A stretch of DNA of 64,000 nt, taken from NCBI RefSeq assembly GCF_047468865.1, contig NZ_JBLGTV010000001.1:372001-436000 (forward strand). The letters run 5' to 3'. This stretch comes from Castellaniella hirudinis_A. GTDB taxonomy: Bacteria; Pseudomonadota; Gammaproteobacteria; Burkholderiales; Burkholderiaceae_B. Under the pieces are notes generated by a model. That model had not been told where the DNA came from and did not search any database. It saw nothing but the letters and a program-made list of their open reading frames with translations. Made by a program: the position numbers and the translations under genes. This document shows, one piece after another, positions 8,896-17,017 of this stretch. Positions within the stretch are counted from its first letter, which is position 1, and each line of letters opens with the position of its first letter.

Positions 8896-10146
8896 ATGCG
8901 CATCAGTTCCAGCCTCATATTTCAGACGGGCCTGAATACCATCAACGCCCAACAGTCCGATCTCATGCACTTGTACCAGCAGATCGGCTCCGGGCAGCGC
9001 ATGGTCACGGCGGCGGACGACCCGCTGGCCGCCGCCCAGGCCATCAATCTGTCGCAGGCGCAATCGCAAAACCTGCGCTATGCCGACAACCGCTCGGTGG
9101 CCACGCGCAACCTGGCCACCGAGGAAGACGCCCTGAACACCTTGACCCTGCTGCTGCAGGACGTGCGCACGCGCCTGGTGCAGGCGGGCAATGGCACGCT
9201 GTCGGATTCGGATCGCCAGTCTCTGGCCGATGTGCTGAAAAACGCCCGCAACACCGCCCTGGGGATTGCCAACACCACGGACGGCAACGGCCAGTACCTG
9301 TTTTCCGGGTCGCAGGGCTCGCAGCCGGCGTTCGGCGACGATGGCGTCTATCACGGCGACGGCATGCAGCGCCTGATCCAGGCCGATGCCACGCGCCAGA
9401 TTGCCGGCGGCGATGTGGGGTCGGATATTTTTCAGCGCATGCAGCCCGGGACGCTGGCCTACACCAGCGCGGCCACGGGCAACGGGGCGGGGGATAACCA
9501 GGGCACCGCCGTGCTGGGCGCGCCCTATATCGCGGATCGGGCGGATAACCCCGATGCGCGCTATTCGTTTGAAGTGACGTTCACTTCCGCCACCGACTAC
9601 ACTGTCGCGGTTCAGGATATGTCCACGACTCCGGCAAGCCCTGTACCTCCGCCGCCGGGGTCGCCTTTCACCCTGGCGCCCGGGGCGACGGAGCTCGATC
9701 TGGGCTATGGCACCAAGGTTCGGGTATCCGGCACGGCGGCGCCGGGCGATACCTTCGAGGTCGCCCCCCTGAAAACCCAGAACGCCAATATGTTCGCCGT
9801 TTTCGATGATCTGGTCGCAGCCCTGAACGCGCCGTCCCAGGGCGATGAATCGGCCACCGCCCAGCTGCGCAACGTGCTGAACACCAGCATGCAGCAGTTC
9901 GCCTCCGCCTACGACAATGTGCTGACAGTGCGCTCGTCCGTCGGCGCCCGCATGAACGAGCTGGAAGCCCTGGACAACAGCGGCGCCCAGCGCAACCTGG
10001 GTTTCCGCCAGGCGCTTTCGGGTCTGGAAGATCTGGATTATTATGAGGCCACCACGCAACTGAGCCTACGCAAGATTGCCCTCGAAGGCGCAGGCCTTGC
10101 GTTCCAGACCATCCAAAGCCTCAGTCTGTTCAACCTGGGCCGATGA
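8896..10146 (+). CDS. flgL: Flagellar hook-associated protein FlgL
   Basis: Hook-filament junction protein 3, flagellin-like. 416 residues. Start MRISSSLIFQTGLNTINAQQSDLMHLYQQIGSGQRM; the segment TAADDPLAAAQAINLSQAQSQNLRYADN is the flagellin-family N-terminal signature. The C-terminus has RKIALEGAGLAFQTIQSLSLFNLGR. A central insertion (about residues 220-295) has a YSFEVTFTSATDYTV strand and a GDTFEVAP strand reminiscent of the FlgK modules. It sits 26 bp after flgK and shares its promoter. A terminator follows. Confidence 0.95.
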   Translation: MRISSSLIFQTGLNTINAQQSDLMHLYQQIGSGQRMVTAADDPLAAAQAINLSQAQSQNLRYADNRSVATRNLATEEDALNTLTLLLQDVRTRLVQAGNGTLSDSDRQSLADVLKNARNTALGIANTTDGNGQYLFSGSQGSQPAFGDDGVYHGDGMQRLIQADATRQIAGGDVGSDIFQRMQPGTLAYTSAATGNGAGDNQGTAVLGAPYIADRADNPDARYSFEVTFTSATDYTVAVQDMSTTPASPVPPPPGSPFTLAPGATELDLGYGTKVRVSGTAAPGDTFEVAPLKTQNANMFAVFDDLVAALNAPSQGDESATAQLRNVLNTSMQQFASAYDNVLTVRSSVGARMNELEALDNSGAQRNLGFRQALSGLEDLDYYEATTQLSLRKIALEGAGLAFQTIQSLSLFNLGR

Positions 10147-10201
10147 TGGCTTGCTTGTTGTAATACCCCGGCCCGCTATCGCGGGCAGGCGCATTCTCGA
10201 T

Positions 10202-10227
10202 AAATAGGGCCTACAAGGCCCTATTTT
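10202..10227 (+). terminator. Rho-independent terminator after flgL
   Basis: AAATAGGGCC (10202-10211), loop TACAA, GGCCCTATTT (10217-10226), then T. A perfect 10-bp stem with A-tract and T-tract flanks, so possibly bidirectional. It separates flgKL from the following chemoreceptor gene. Confidence 0.8.
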
Positions 10228-10282
10228 CGTCAATAAAAATCAGCAGGCGCATGGCATGCTGAATAAAAACCAGAGAGGTGAC

Positions 10283-12199
10283 ATGAAATTCCGTATTCCC
10301 AGACTCCCTCGGGTGTCTTTGTCCTTGCGTACCCGCCTGACCCTCATGGTGGGCGTCCTGTCCCTGCTGACTTTTCTGGCGGTTGGCAGCGCCTGGTTCG
10401 TGCAGCAGCAAAGCCAGCGCACGATCGCGCAGTTGACCGCCGTGGGGGTGCAGGCCAATTCCGATGTCAAGAACGCCCTGATCTACGCCCAGCAGGCAAC
10501 CACCCAGGTTGAAGGCGCCCTGGGCATCGCCAATGAAAAACAACGCCTCTGGGAACTCGACCAGGCGGAAAAGCTGCTGAAACGCTCGCAGGATCACATG
10601 CAGGCCATGCTGGCGGCCAACCTGCTGACCGGCTCCCAGGGAGAATCCCTGCAGCACATGCTGGATGCCGCATTCAAAGACTACTGGACGCAGGTGGGCC
10701 AACTGCGCGACCTGGCCGCCAAGCAGGACGCCAAGGGCTTCGAGGCCGTCAAGCGCGGCCGCCTGCGCGGCGCGGCGCGGGGGATGGATCGGGTGTTCGG
10801 GCAGTTCGACAAATACATCACCCAGGACAGCGAGGCTTCCCGCCAGGATCTGATCCGGCAGTTCAACTGGGCCAACTACGGCTCCATCGGCCTTTTGGTG
10901 GTGGCGGTGATCCTGGCCCTGTTCGCTTACCGCACCCTGATTCGCACCGTGCTGCGCCCGCTGCAGGGGGTGGGGCGGCATTTGCAGAAAATGGCGGGCG
11001 GCAACCTGGATTTGGAAATCTATCCGCGGTCGCATGACGAAATCGGCCAATTGCTGTTTGGCCTGAAAGACATGCGCGAGGGCCTGGAATCCTTGATCCT
11101 GGGCGTGCGGGGCCGCATGAGCCAGATGACCAGCGGCACGCGGCGCATTGCGGCGGGCAACCAGGACCTCAGCAGCCGCACCGAGCAGCAGGCCGCCGCC
11201 TTGCAGCAAACCGCCGCCAGCATGGAAGAACTCGCCAGCACCGTGAAGCAGAATGCCGATCACGCCCAGCAGGCCAACCAACTGGCCAGCACCGCGTCGC
11301 AAGTGGCTTCCAAGGGCGGCGAGGTGGTGGGCGAGGTCGTCCAGACCATGCAGGGGATTTCCGGCAGTTCGCAGAAAATCGCCGATATCGTGGGGGTGAT
11401 CGACAGCATCGCTTTCCAGACCAATATCCTGGCGCTCAACGCGGCCGTCGAGGCCGCCCGCGCCGGCGAACAAGGCCGCGGCTTTGCCGTGGTGGCCGCC
11501 GAGGTGCGCGCCCTGGCCCAGCGCTCGGCCGGGGCGGCAAAAGAAATCAAAGACCTGATCGACGATTCTGTGGGCCGCGTGCAGGCGGGTTCCGACCAGG
11601 TGAACCGCGCCGGTGAAACCATGCAGGAAATCGTCCAGGCCGTGACCCGCGTGTCCGACATCATGAGCGAAATCACGGCCGCCACGGTCGAGCAGTCCTC
11701 GGGCATCGACCAGGTCAACCTGGCCATTGCCCAGATGGACACCGTGACCCAGCAAAACGCCTTGCTGGTGCAGCAGGCGGCCTCCGCCGCCTTGTCGCTC
11801 GAAACCCTGACCGATGAAATCGGCCAGTCGCTGGGGGTCTTCCAACTGAGCGACCAGGCGCTGGCCTCCATCGCCACCGAGGCGGACGACGATGCCGCGC
11901 TGGCGGCGGACACCGCGCCGGCCGCCGGCCTGTCCGCATCCAGTGCGCCGCCGCAGGCGCCCGTCCCGCAGGCTCGCCATCTTTCGGCGGCGCCGGCCTC
12001 GGCCCAGCCAGCCGCGGACGCCGCGCGCCGCGCCGCGCCGGCTTCTGCCGCTGAAATGCCGCCTGCCCCGGCGGGTCGCCCGGGCCAGCGGCCCGCCGCC
12101 ACGCGCAGCCTGTCCGAACGCCTGCCCGCCGACCGGCGTCCGGCCGGCCCGGCCGCCGCCCGAACCGCATCCGACACCGACGACTGGGAGGAATTCTAA
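10283..12199 (+). CDS. Methyl-accepting chemotaxis protein with C-terminal CheR-docking pentapeptide
   Basis: Transmembrane chemoreceptor. I start at ATG 10283 (MKFRIPRLPRVSLSLRTRL), 638 residues, because AGAGGTG lies just upstream; an ATG at 10256 lacks this. TM1 is about residues 22-42, a roughly 160-residue helical periplasmic domain follows, TM2 is about 200-220, then HAMP. The signalling domain has the invariant hairpin IAFQTNILALNAAVEAARAG and GFAVVAAEVRALAQRSA. After it comes a long Ala/Pro-rich linker (about 100 residues) ending in DDWEEF. The xWxxF end is the CheR/CheB tether seen in Tar/Tsr-type receptors. The ligand cannot be read from the sequence. Confidence 0.93.
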   Translation: MKFRIPRLPRVSLSLRTRLTLMVGVLSLLTFLAVGSAWFVQQQSQRTIAQLTAVGVQANSDVKNALIYAQQATTQVEGALGIANEKQRLWELDQAEKLLKRSQDHMQAMLAANLLTGSQGESLQHMLDAAFKDYWTQVGQLRDLAAKQDAKGFEAVKRGRLRGAARGMDRVFGQFDKYITQDSEASRQDLIRQFNWANYGSIGLLVVAVILALFAYRTLIRTVLRPLQGVGRHLQKMAGGNLDLEIYPRSHDEIGQLLFGLKDMREGLESLILGVRGRMSQMTSGTRRIAAGNQDLSSRTEQQAAALQQTAASMEELASTVKQNADHAQQANQLASTASQVASKGGEVVGEVVQTMQGISGSSQKIADIVGVIDSIAFQTNILALNAAVEAARAGEQGRGFAVVAAEVRALAQRSAGAAKEIKDLIDDSVGRVQAGSDQVNRAGETMQEIVQAVTRVSDIMSEITAATVEQSSGIDQVNLAIAQMDTVTQQNALLVQQAASAALSLETLTDEIGQSLGVFQLSDQALASIATEADDDAALAADTAPAAGLSASSAPPQAPVPQARHLSAAPASAQPAADAARRAAPASAAEMPPAPAGRPGQRPAATRSLSERLPADRRPAGPAAARTASDTDDWEEF

Positions 12200-12201
12200 T
12201 C

Positions 12202-12855
12202 ATGTCAAACACAGGGCAATCCAGGTTTTCCAGCTTGGCCCGGCCTGTCTTGAAGGCCGGCCTGGGGCTTGCCCTGGCTGCTTTGGCTGCCTGCTCCGTC
12301 ACGGGCCGGGGCTTGTCCAGCAGCGGCCTGAATCAGATCGTCGAAGGCCGCACCACCATCGAACAGGCGTCGATCGACCTGGGCGCCCAACCCACCGATA
12401 TCTGGCGTCAGGGCGACACCACGCTGGCGCGCTGGGCCTACCTGGGCAGTCTGGCCTATAACGCGGTGTATGTGCAGCAGGAAGTCTGGCTGCGCTTCGG
12501 CCCGGACGGCACATTCCAGCGCATGGAAAACAGCATCAACATTCCGCCCATGCACCGTCCCCGCAGCGCGGCGCAGGCGGATGCGGATGCCCGGGCCCGC
12601 CAGGCCGCAGCGGCGTCGTCGGGCGTTGCGCCGCCCCCAGCCGCAGCGGCGGCGTCCGCCACGCCCGCGCCGGCCGCTGTCCCGGTTGCTTCCTCGGCCG
12701 ATCCCAACCTGCCCGCCTCGGACGGCACCATCACGATCCCGGGCAATGGCCCCGGCGCGCCCGGGCTGAACCCGGCGGGCGGCACCCAGCCGCTGTTGCC
12801 CAGCGGCACGAAAATCGTGCCGGGCGTGACCTATCCCCTGTCCGAAAAATCGTGA
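12202..12855 (+). CDS. Putative outer-membrane lipoprotein
   Basis: 217 residues, starting 2 bp after the chemoreceptor stop, so probably co-transcribed. The signal peptide ends LAALAAC with lipidated Cys31. Residues about 45-115 (LNQIVEGRTTIEQASIDLGAQPTDIWRQG, then ALARWAYLG, VWLRFGPDG) resemble the SmpA/OmlA-like fold of small outer-membrane lipoproteins in arrangement, but I cannot assign a family firmly. The last 90 residues are Pro/Ala-rich and probably unstructured, ending SGTKIVPGVTYPLSEKS. Function unknown. Confidence 0.75.
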   Translation: MSNTGQSRFSSLARPVLKAGLGLALAALAACSVTGRGLSSSGLNQIVEGRTTIEQASIDLGAQPTDIWRQGDTTLARWAYLGSLAYNAVYVQQEVWLRFGPDGTFQRMENSINIPPMHRPRSAAQADADARARQAAAASSGVAPPPAAAAASATPAPAAVPVASSADPNLPASDGTITIPGNGPGAPGLNPAGGTQPLLPSGTKIVPGVTYPLSEKS

Positions 12856-12971
12856 CCGCCCCGCGCGTGGCCGCCGGTTTCCTGTCCGGGTCGCCGTAGC
12901 GCCCCGGCTTGCCTTGCCCCTGCGTCAAGCCGCTACACTGCGGGCAGTTCAACAAAAGGTTTTCCGTCATT

Positions 12972-13784
12972 ATGCCGATCACACCGAATCGACACCTGGG
13001 CCACGACCACATGGCCTATCCAGCGGCTTATTACGTGCGCGAGGCGGCGCATCGGTTCGTTTCCACCCTGCATTCGCAAGGGGCCTGGCAACCGGGCGAG
13101 CAGCACCTGGCGCCGGCCGCCGGGCTGGTGCTGGCCGAGGCCGAGCGCCGCCTGCCCAGCGACAAGCTGATCTCCCGGGTCTCTTTCGACGTGCTGGGGG
13201 TCATTCATTCGGGGCCGTTCACGGTCGATGTGCGCATGCTGCGGCCGGGCCGCTCCATCGAACTCATCGAGGCCAGCATGCGCCATGGCGATCAGATCAG
13301 CGTGCAGGCCCGGATCTGGCGTCTGGCGGCCAGCGACACCACCTCGGTGCAAGGGCTCGAATGGACGGCCCTGCCCGCGCCGGAGGCGCTCGACCCCGTC
13401 ACCATGTCGACGATCTGGGAGGGCGGGTTCATCTCCACCCTGCAGGCCCGCCGGGGGGCGGACAATCGGGCCGGGCGCGGCCGGTCGTGGCTGCGCACGG
13501 ACATCCCCCTGGTCGATGGCGAGGCCGACCCCCCGGTGGCGGGCTTCGCCAAGCTGATCGACACGGCCAATGGCCTGGCGGTGCGCCAGCATCCCGAGCA
13601 GGTGTTTTTCGCCAATGTCGACCTGACCGTGCATTTCATCCGCCAGCCCGTGGCGGGGTGGGTGGGCTTCGATACCCGGGTGACCTTCGGCCCCACCGGC
13701 CTGGGCGAGACTTTTTCGGTGTTGAGCGACGCCCAGGGGCCGGTGGGCACAGCGGCCCAGAGCCTGACGCTGCGGCTGCGCTGA
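12972..13784 (+). CDS. Thioesterase-superfamily (hotdog) protein
   Basis: 270 residues from ATG 12972 (MPITPNRHLGHDHMAYPAAYY); the frame is open 21 codons further up. The pattern resembles acyl-CoA thioesterase-like double hotdog proteins: LISRVSFDVLGVIHSGPFTVDVRMLRPGRSIELIEA in the first half and a second hotdog-like half (VDLTVHFIRQPVAGWVGFDTRVTFGPTGLGETFSVLSD). It would hydrolyse acyl-CoA or act as a binding relative. A TesB-like role is plausible, but substrate and catalytic residues cannot be fixed from sequence alone. Confidence 0.7.
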   Translation: MPITPNRHLGHDHMAYPAAYYVREAAHRFVSTLHSQGAWQPGEQHLAPAAGLVLAEAERRLPSDKLISRVSFDVLGVIHSGPFTVDVRMLRPGRSIELIEASMRHGDQISVQARIWRLAASDTTSVQGLEWTALPAPEALDPVTMSTIWEGGFISTLQARRGADNRAGRGRSWLRTDIPLVDGEADPPVAGFAKLIDTANGLAVRQHPEQVFFANVDLTVHFIRQPVAGWVGFDTRVTFGPTGLGETFSVLSDAQGPVGTAAQSLTLRLR

Positions 13785-13806
13785 ACCCGATCCTATCTGC
13801 GGGTGT

Positions 13807-14718
13807 TTAGCGGATTTCCGCCCGGATCACGATGGCCAGGCCCAGCAGCAGGGCGGCTAGGCCGATGTAGGCCAGGGCGCCCGGGCGTTCGCCCACCACT
13901 ACGATGGCCAGCAGAAACGCCGTCACGGGTTCCATCAGGGCCAGCGACACCCCGCTGGCGGCGCTGATGCTGCGCAGCCCCGTGGTGAACAGCAGGTAGG
14001 CCACCCCCGTGGCGGCCACCCCCAGAAACCCGATCACCAGCCAGCCCGACAGGGTGATCTGCAGGGCGCCCGCCTGCAGGCCCGCGGCGGGCAGGGCCAG
14101 CACGGCCCCCACGGCAAACACGCCCAGCGTCGTGACGGCGGGGGACGAGCGGTGCACCAGCTGCTTGTTGAGCAGGGCATAGAGGGCGTAGGTCAGGCCC
14201 GAGGCCAGACATAGCAGGATGCCGATGGGGTCGGCCTGCATGGCCGTGCTGCGCCCCAGCACCAGCAAGACCCCGCCGGCCACGGCGATCAGGGTGCCCA
14301 GCCACCAGTGCGCGGCCGGCCGGGTGCCCGCGGCCACTTGCAGCAGCCCCGCCCAGATGGGGCCGCTGCCCAGCGCCAGGGCCGTGCCCACGGCCACCCC
14401 GGTGATTTTCACCCCGGCGAAGAACGTCAAGTTATAGGCGGCCATGCAGGCCCCGGCGATGATGGCGTGCCGCCACCGCAGGGTGGCGAGCTCCTGCCCC
14501 AGGCGCGGCGGGCCCAGCAGCCAAAGGGCGTAGGCCACGAAGAACACGGCCGCCACCAGCAGGCGCAGGGCGCCGACCCAGTAGGGCGACAGGGAATCCG
14601 GTGAAAAGCTTTGGGCCGTGCCGGTGGTGCCCCACAGAATGCCGGCGCCCAGCACCAGCAAGGTGCCTGCCAAGGGACTGGCCAAACGCGTGGTGGCCGT
14701 GCTGGAAGGTGTTTTCAT
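13807..14718 (-). CDS. EamA/DMT-family permease
   Basis: 303 residues from ATG 14718 (MKTPSSTATTRLASPLAGTL). About ten hydrophobic segments in two EamA repeats. The first begins LLVLGAGILWGTTGTAQSF and the second ALLNKQLVHRSSPAVTTLG, with the typical ISAASGVSLALMEPVTAFLLA in the last third. Members export or import small metabolites; the substrate cannot be predicted. Transcribed away from gabD, with about 250 bp of shared upstream DNA. It ends convergently with the thioesterase gene. Confidence 0.88.
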   Translation of the reverse strand: MKTPSSTATTRLASPLAGTLLVLGAGILWGTTGTAQSFSPDSLSPYWVGALRLLVAAVFFVAYALWLLGPPRLGQELATLRWRHAIIAGACMAAYNLTFFAGVKITGVAVGTALALGSGPIWAGLLQVAAGTRPAAHWWLGTLIAVAGGVLLVLGRSTAMQADPIGILLCLASGLTYALYALLNKQLVHRSSPAVTTLGVFAVGAVLALPAAGLQAGALQITLSGWLVIGFLGVAATGVAYLLFTTGLRSISAASGVSLALMEPVTAFLLAIVVVGERPGALAYIGLAALLLGLAIVIRAEIR

Positions 14719-14841
14719 GTCTGGGAAAATATCGACGGGCGCGGCCGGCGGGGCCGCCGGAGAACCGGCCAGGGGGCAATCCCGTAGTGTATCAAGGCCG
14801 CGCGTCGGGCGGCGCGGGCGCCGGCCGTGCAAACGGCGGGA

Positions 14842-14876
14842 TTGACGTTTGGCGGGTAGATAACTAATATCTTAGT
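14842..14876 (+). promoter_or_regulatory. gabD promoter with overlapping HpaR-like operator
   Basis: TTGACG (14842-14847), a 17-base spacer and TAATAT (14865-14870) form a sigma-70 promoter about 100 bp before the gabD start. Overlapping the -10 is the palindrome ACTAATATCTTAGT (14863-14876), ACTAA-N4-TTAGT. Closely related palindromes occur in the hpaR-dctP intergenic region, which suggests one repressor binds both. Assignment to HpaR is inference from shared motif and context. Confidence 0.6.
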
Positions 14877-14976
14877 AATAAATCCGATGTCGGCAGTCCG
14901 GCTCCGCTTTTTCCCGGCGCCGGGCGCCGCCATCCATGTCCATGTCTGTCGATCGAATGCCAAAGAGAGGAAACCC

Positions 14977-16431
14977 ATGCTCAATCTGAAAACACCCGGC
15001 CTGCTGCGCCAGCAGGGCTATGTGGATGGCCAGTGGTGCGACGCCGACGGCGGCCAGACCGTCGCCGTCACCAACCCGGCCACCGGGGCGACCATCGGCC
15101 ACGTCCCCAGGATGGGGGCGGATGAAACCCGCCGCGCCATCGAGGCGGCGCACCGGGCCTGGGCGGCGTGGCGCGCCTTGACGGCCCAGCAGCGGGCCGG
15201 GATTCTGCGCCGCTGGTTCGACCTGATGCAGGCCCACACCGAAGACCTGGCCGTCATCATGACGGCAGAGCAAGGCAAGCCCCTGGCCGAATCGCGTGGC
15301 GAGATCGCCTATGCCGCGTCCTATCTCGAATGGTACGCCGAGGAAGGCAAGCGGGCTTACGGCGAGGTGATTCCTTCGGCCTGGGCGGACAGACGCATCA
15401 TCGTCGCCAAGGAACCCATCGGGGTCTGCGCGGCCATTACGCCGTGGAATTTCCCGTCGTCCATGATTACCCGCAAAGCGGGGGCCGCCTTGGCCGCGGG
15501 CTGCCCGATCGTGGTCAAGCCCGCCCTGCAGACGCCGTATTCCGCCCTGGCCCTGGCTGTGCTGGCCGAGGAGGCCGGGGTGCCCGCCGGCGTGTTTTCC
15601 GTACTCACGGGGTCGGCCCAGGCCATCGGCGGCGAGATGACGGGCAACCCGCTGGTGCGCAAGCTGACCTTCACGGGGTCCACCGAAATCGGCCGCCTGC
15701 TGATGCAGCAAAGCGCGGCCACGGTCAAGAAAGTTTCCATGGAACTCGGCGGCAATGCGCCCTTCATCGTGTTCGACGATGCCGACCTGGACGCGGCGGT
15801 CGAAGGGGCCATGGCCAGCAAGTACCGGAATTCCGGCCAGACCTGCGTCTGCGCCAACCGCTTCTACGTGCACGACAAGGTGTATGACGCCTTCAGCCGC
15901 AAACTGGTGGCGGCCGTCCAGCAGCTGAAGGTCGGCAATGGCCTGGAGGACGGCGTCACTCAGGGGCCCCTGATCGATCAGGCGGCGGTGGCGAAAATCC
16001 AGGAACACATTGCCGACGCGGTGGAAAAGGGCGGCCGGGTGCTGACCGGCGGCCAGCCGCACGCCTTGGGGCAGTCGTTTTTCCAGCCCACGGTGGTGGC
16101 GGAGGCCACCGCCCGGATGAAGGTGGCGCGCGAAGAAACCTTCGGCCCCCTGGCGCCCTTGTTCCGCTTTTCGTCCGACGAAGAAGTCATCCAATTGGCC
16201 AACGACACCGAGTTCGGCCTGGCCGCCTATTTTTTCAGCCGCGACATCGGCCGCATCTGGCGGGTGGGCGAGGCGCTGGAATACGGCATGGTCGGCATCA
16301 ATACCGGCTTGATCTCCAATGCCGCCGCGCCGTTCGGCGGGGTCAAGCAGTCCGGCGTGGGCCGGGAAGGCTCGCATTACGGGCTGGATGACTACCTGGT
16401 CGTCAAGTACCTGTGCATAGGCGGGATCTGA
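14977..16431 (+). CDS. gabD: NAD(P)-dependent succinate-semialdehyde dehydrogenase family
   Basis: Aldehyde dehydrogenase of 484 residues; starts at ATG 14977 (MLNLKTPGLLRQQGYVDGQW) after AGAGAGGAAACCC. Catalytic Cys290 lies in NSGQTCVCANRFYVHDKVY, the GabD-type version of the ALDH active site. ITPWNFPSSMITRK and FTGSTEIGRLLMQQSA bind the cofactor, and MELGGNAPFIVFDDADLD contains the general-base Glu. It oxidises succinate semialdehyde to succinate. The semialdehyde is the product of HpaI encoded further along, so this enzyme closes the homoprotocatechuate pathway. It faces hpaR tail to tail and carries an HpaR-like operator. Co-substrate NAD versus NADP is not decidable here. Confidence 0.88.
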   Translation: MLNLKTPGLLRQQGYVDGQWCDADGGQTVAVTNPATGATIGHVPRMGADETRRAIEAAHRAWAAWRALTAQQRAGILRRWFDLMQAHTEDLAVIMTAEQGKPLAESRGEIAYAASYLEWYAEEGKRAYGEVIPSAWADRRIIVAKEPIGVCAAITPWNFPSSMITRKAGAALAAGCPIVVKPALQTPYSALALAVLAEEAGVPAGVFSVLTGSAQAIGGEMTGNPLVRKLTFTGSTEIGRLLMQQSAATVKKVSMELGGNAPFIVFDDADLDAAVEGAMASKYRNSGQTCVCANRFYVHDKVYDAFSRKLVAAVQQLKVGNGLEDGVTQGPLIDQAAVAKIQEHIADAVEKGGRVLTGGQPHALGQSFFQPTVVAEATARMKVAREETFGPLAPLFRFSSDEEVIQLANDTEFGLAAYFFSRDIGRIWRVGEALEYGMVGINTGLISNAAAPFGGVKQSGVGREGSHYGLDDYLVVKYLCIGGI

Positions 16432-16438
16432 CGCCGGC

Positions 16439-16903
16439 TCAGGGCTGGTCGGGCAGCGGCACGCTGGGCACCTGATCCAAGGGGGTGTTCAGCAGCTGGT
16501 CGATCTGGGCGTAAGTCTGGTTGATGATGTCCCGGCCGATGGTTTTCTCGATCAGCCGGTATTGGGCTTCGATCAGCGGGGCGATCTGCGCCACCAGGGC
16601 CTGGCTGGCGGGTGTCATGCTGATGATGATGCGGCGGTGGTCGTAGGTGGCCCGTTCGCGGCGGATCAGGCCCATGCTTTGCAGGCGCGTCAGGACGCCG
16701 ACCATGCTGGGGCTCAGGATCTGGCAGGCCTGGCACAGCTGGTTGGGCTCCATTTCGCCTTGTTCGTGCAGCGTGCGCAGAATCCGCCACTGCTGTTCGG
16801 TCAAGCCGTAATGCGTCAGGATGCCGCGAAAATGACTGAGCAGGGCTTCGCGCGCCTTCAGCAGCAGTTGGGGCAGATTGCGGTGGATGATTTTCGTGGC
16901 CAT
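16439..16903 (-). CDS. hpaR: MarR-family regulator of homoprotocatechuate degradation HpaR
   Basis: 154 residues, MarR winged-helix repressor. Recognition region: LSPSMVGVLTRLQSMGLIRRERATYDHRRIIISMTPASQAL, with the DHRR wing motif. The N-terminus HRNLPQLLLKAREALLSHFR and LTEQQWRILRTLHEQGE match the HpaR/HpcR type. HpaR in E. coli represses the meta-cleavage operon until the aromatic acid is bound. It is divergent from the TRAP-hpa operon, and the 114-bp gap contains two palindromes, so auto- and operon repression are likely. Confidence 0.88.
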   Translation of the reverse strand: MATKIIHRNLPQLLLKAREALLSHFRGILTHYGLTEQQWRILRTLHEQGEMEPNQLCQACQILSPSMVGVLTRLQSMGLIRRERATYDHRRIIISMTPASQALVAQIAPLIEAQYRLIEKTIGRDIINQTYAQIDQLLNTPLDQVPSVPLPDQP

Positions 16904-16920
16904 AAAGGGTTTTCCTGTAC

Positions 16921-16972
16921 TTGACTGACTAATATGTTAGCTATAACATGCCGATATAGATAATATATTAGT
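16921..16972 (+). promoter_or_regulatory. dctP/hpa operon promoter with two HpaR-like operators
   Basis: TTGACT (16921-16926), 17 bases, TAACAT (16944-16949) is a candidate promoter toward dctP. The palindrome ACTAATATGTTAGC (16928-16941) lies in its spacer and differs in two bases from the site before gabD. A second site, GATAATATATTAGT (16959-16972), shares TAATAT-N-TTAGT. The region is strikingly AT-rich against the genome average. The same sites would cover the hpaR promoter on the other strand. Confidence 0.6.
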
Positions 16973-17017
16973 GAATTATTCGACTGTAAACATGATTCAT
17001 TTTCCCGGAGAAGACGC

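Noticed and set aside
10177..10203. Sigma-28 promoter for the chemoreceptor
   Set aside because: CTCGATAA resembles a -10, but the -35 position reads TATC and the start would fall inside the flgL terminator.
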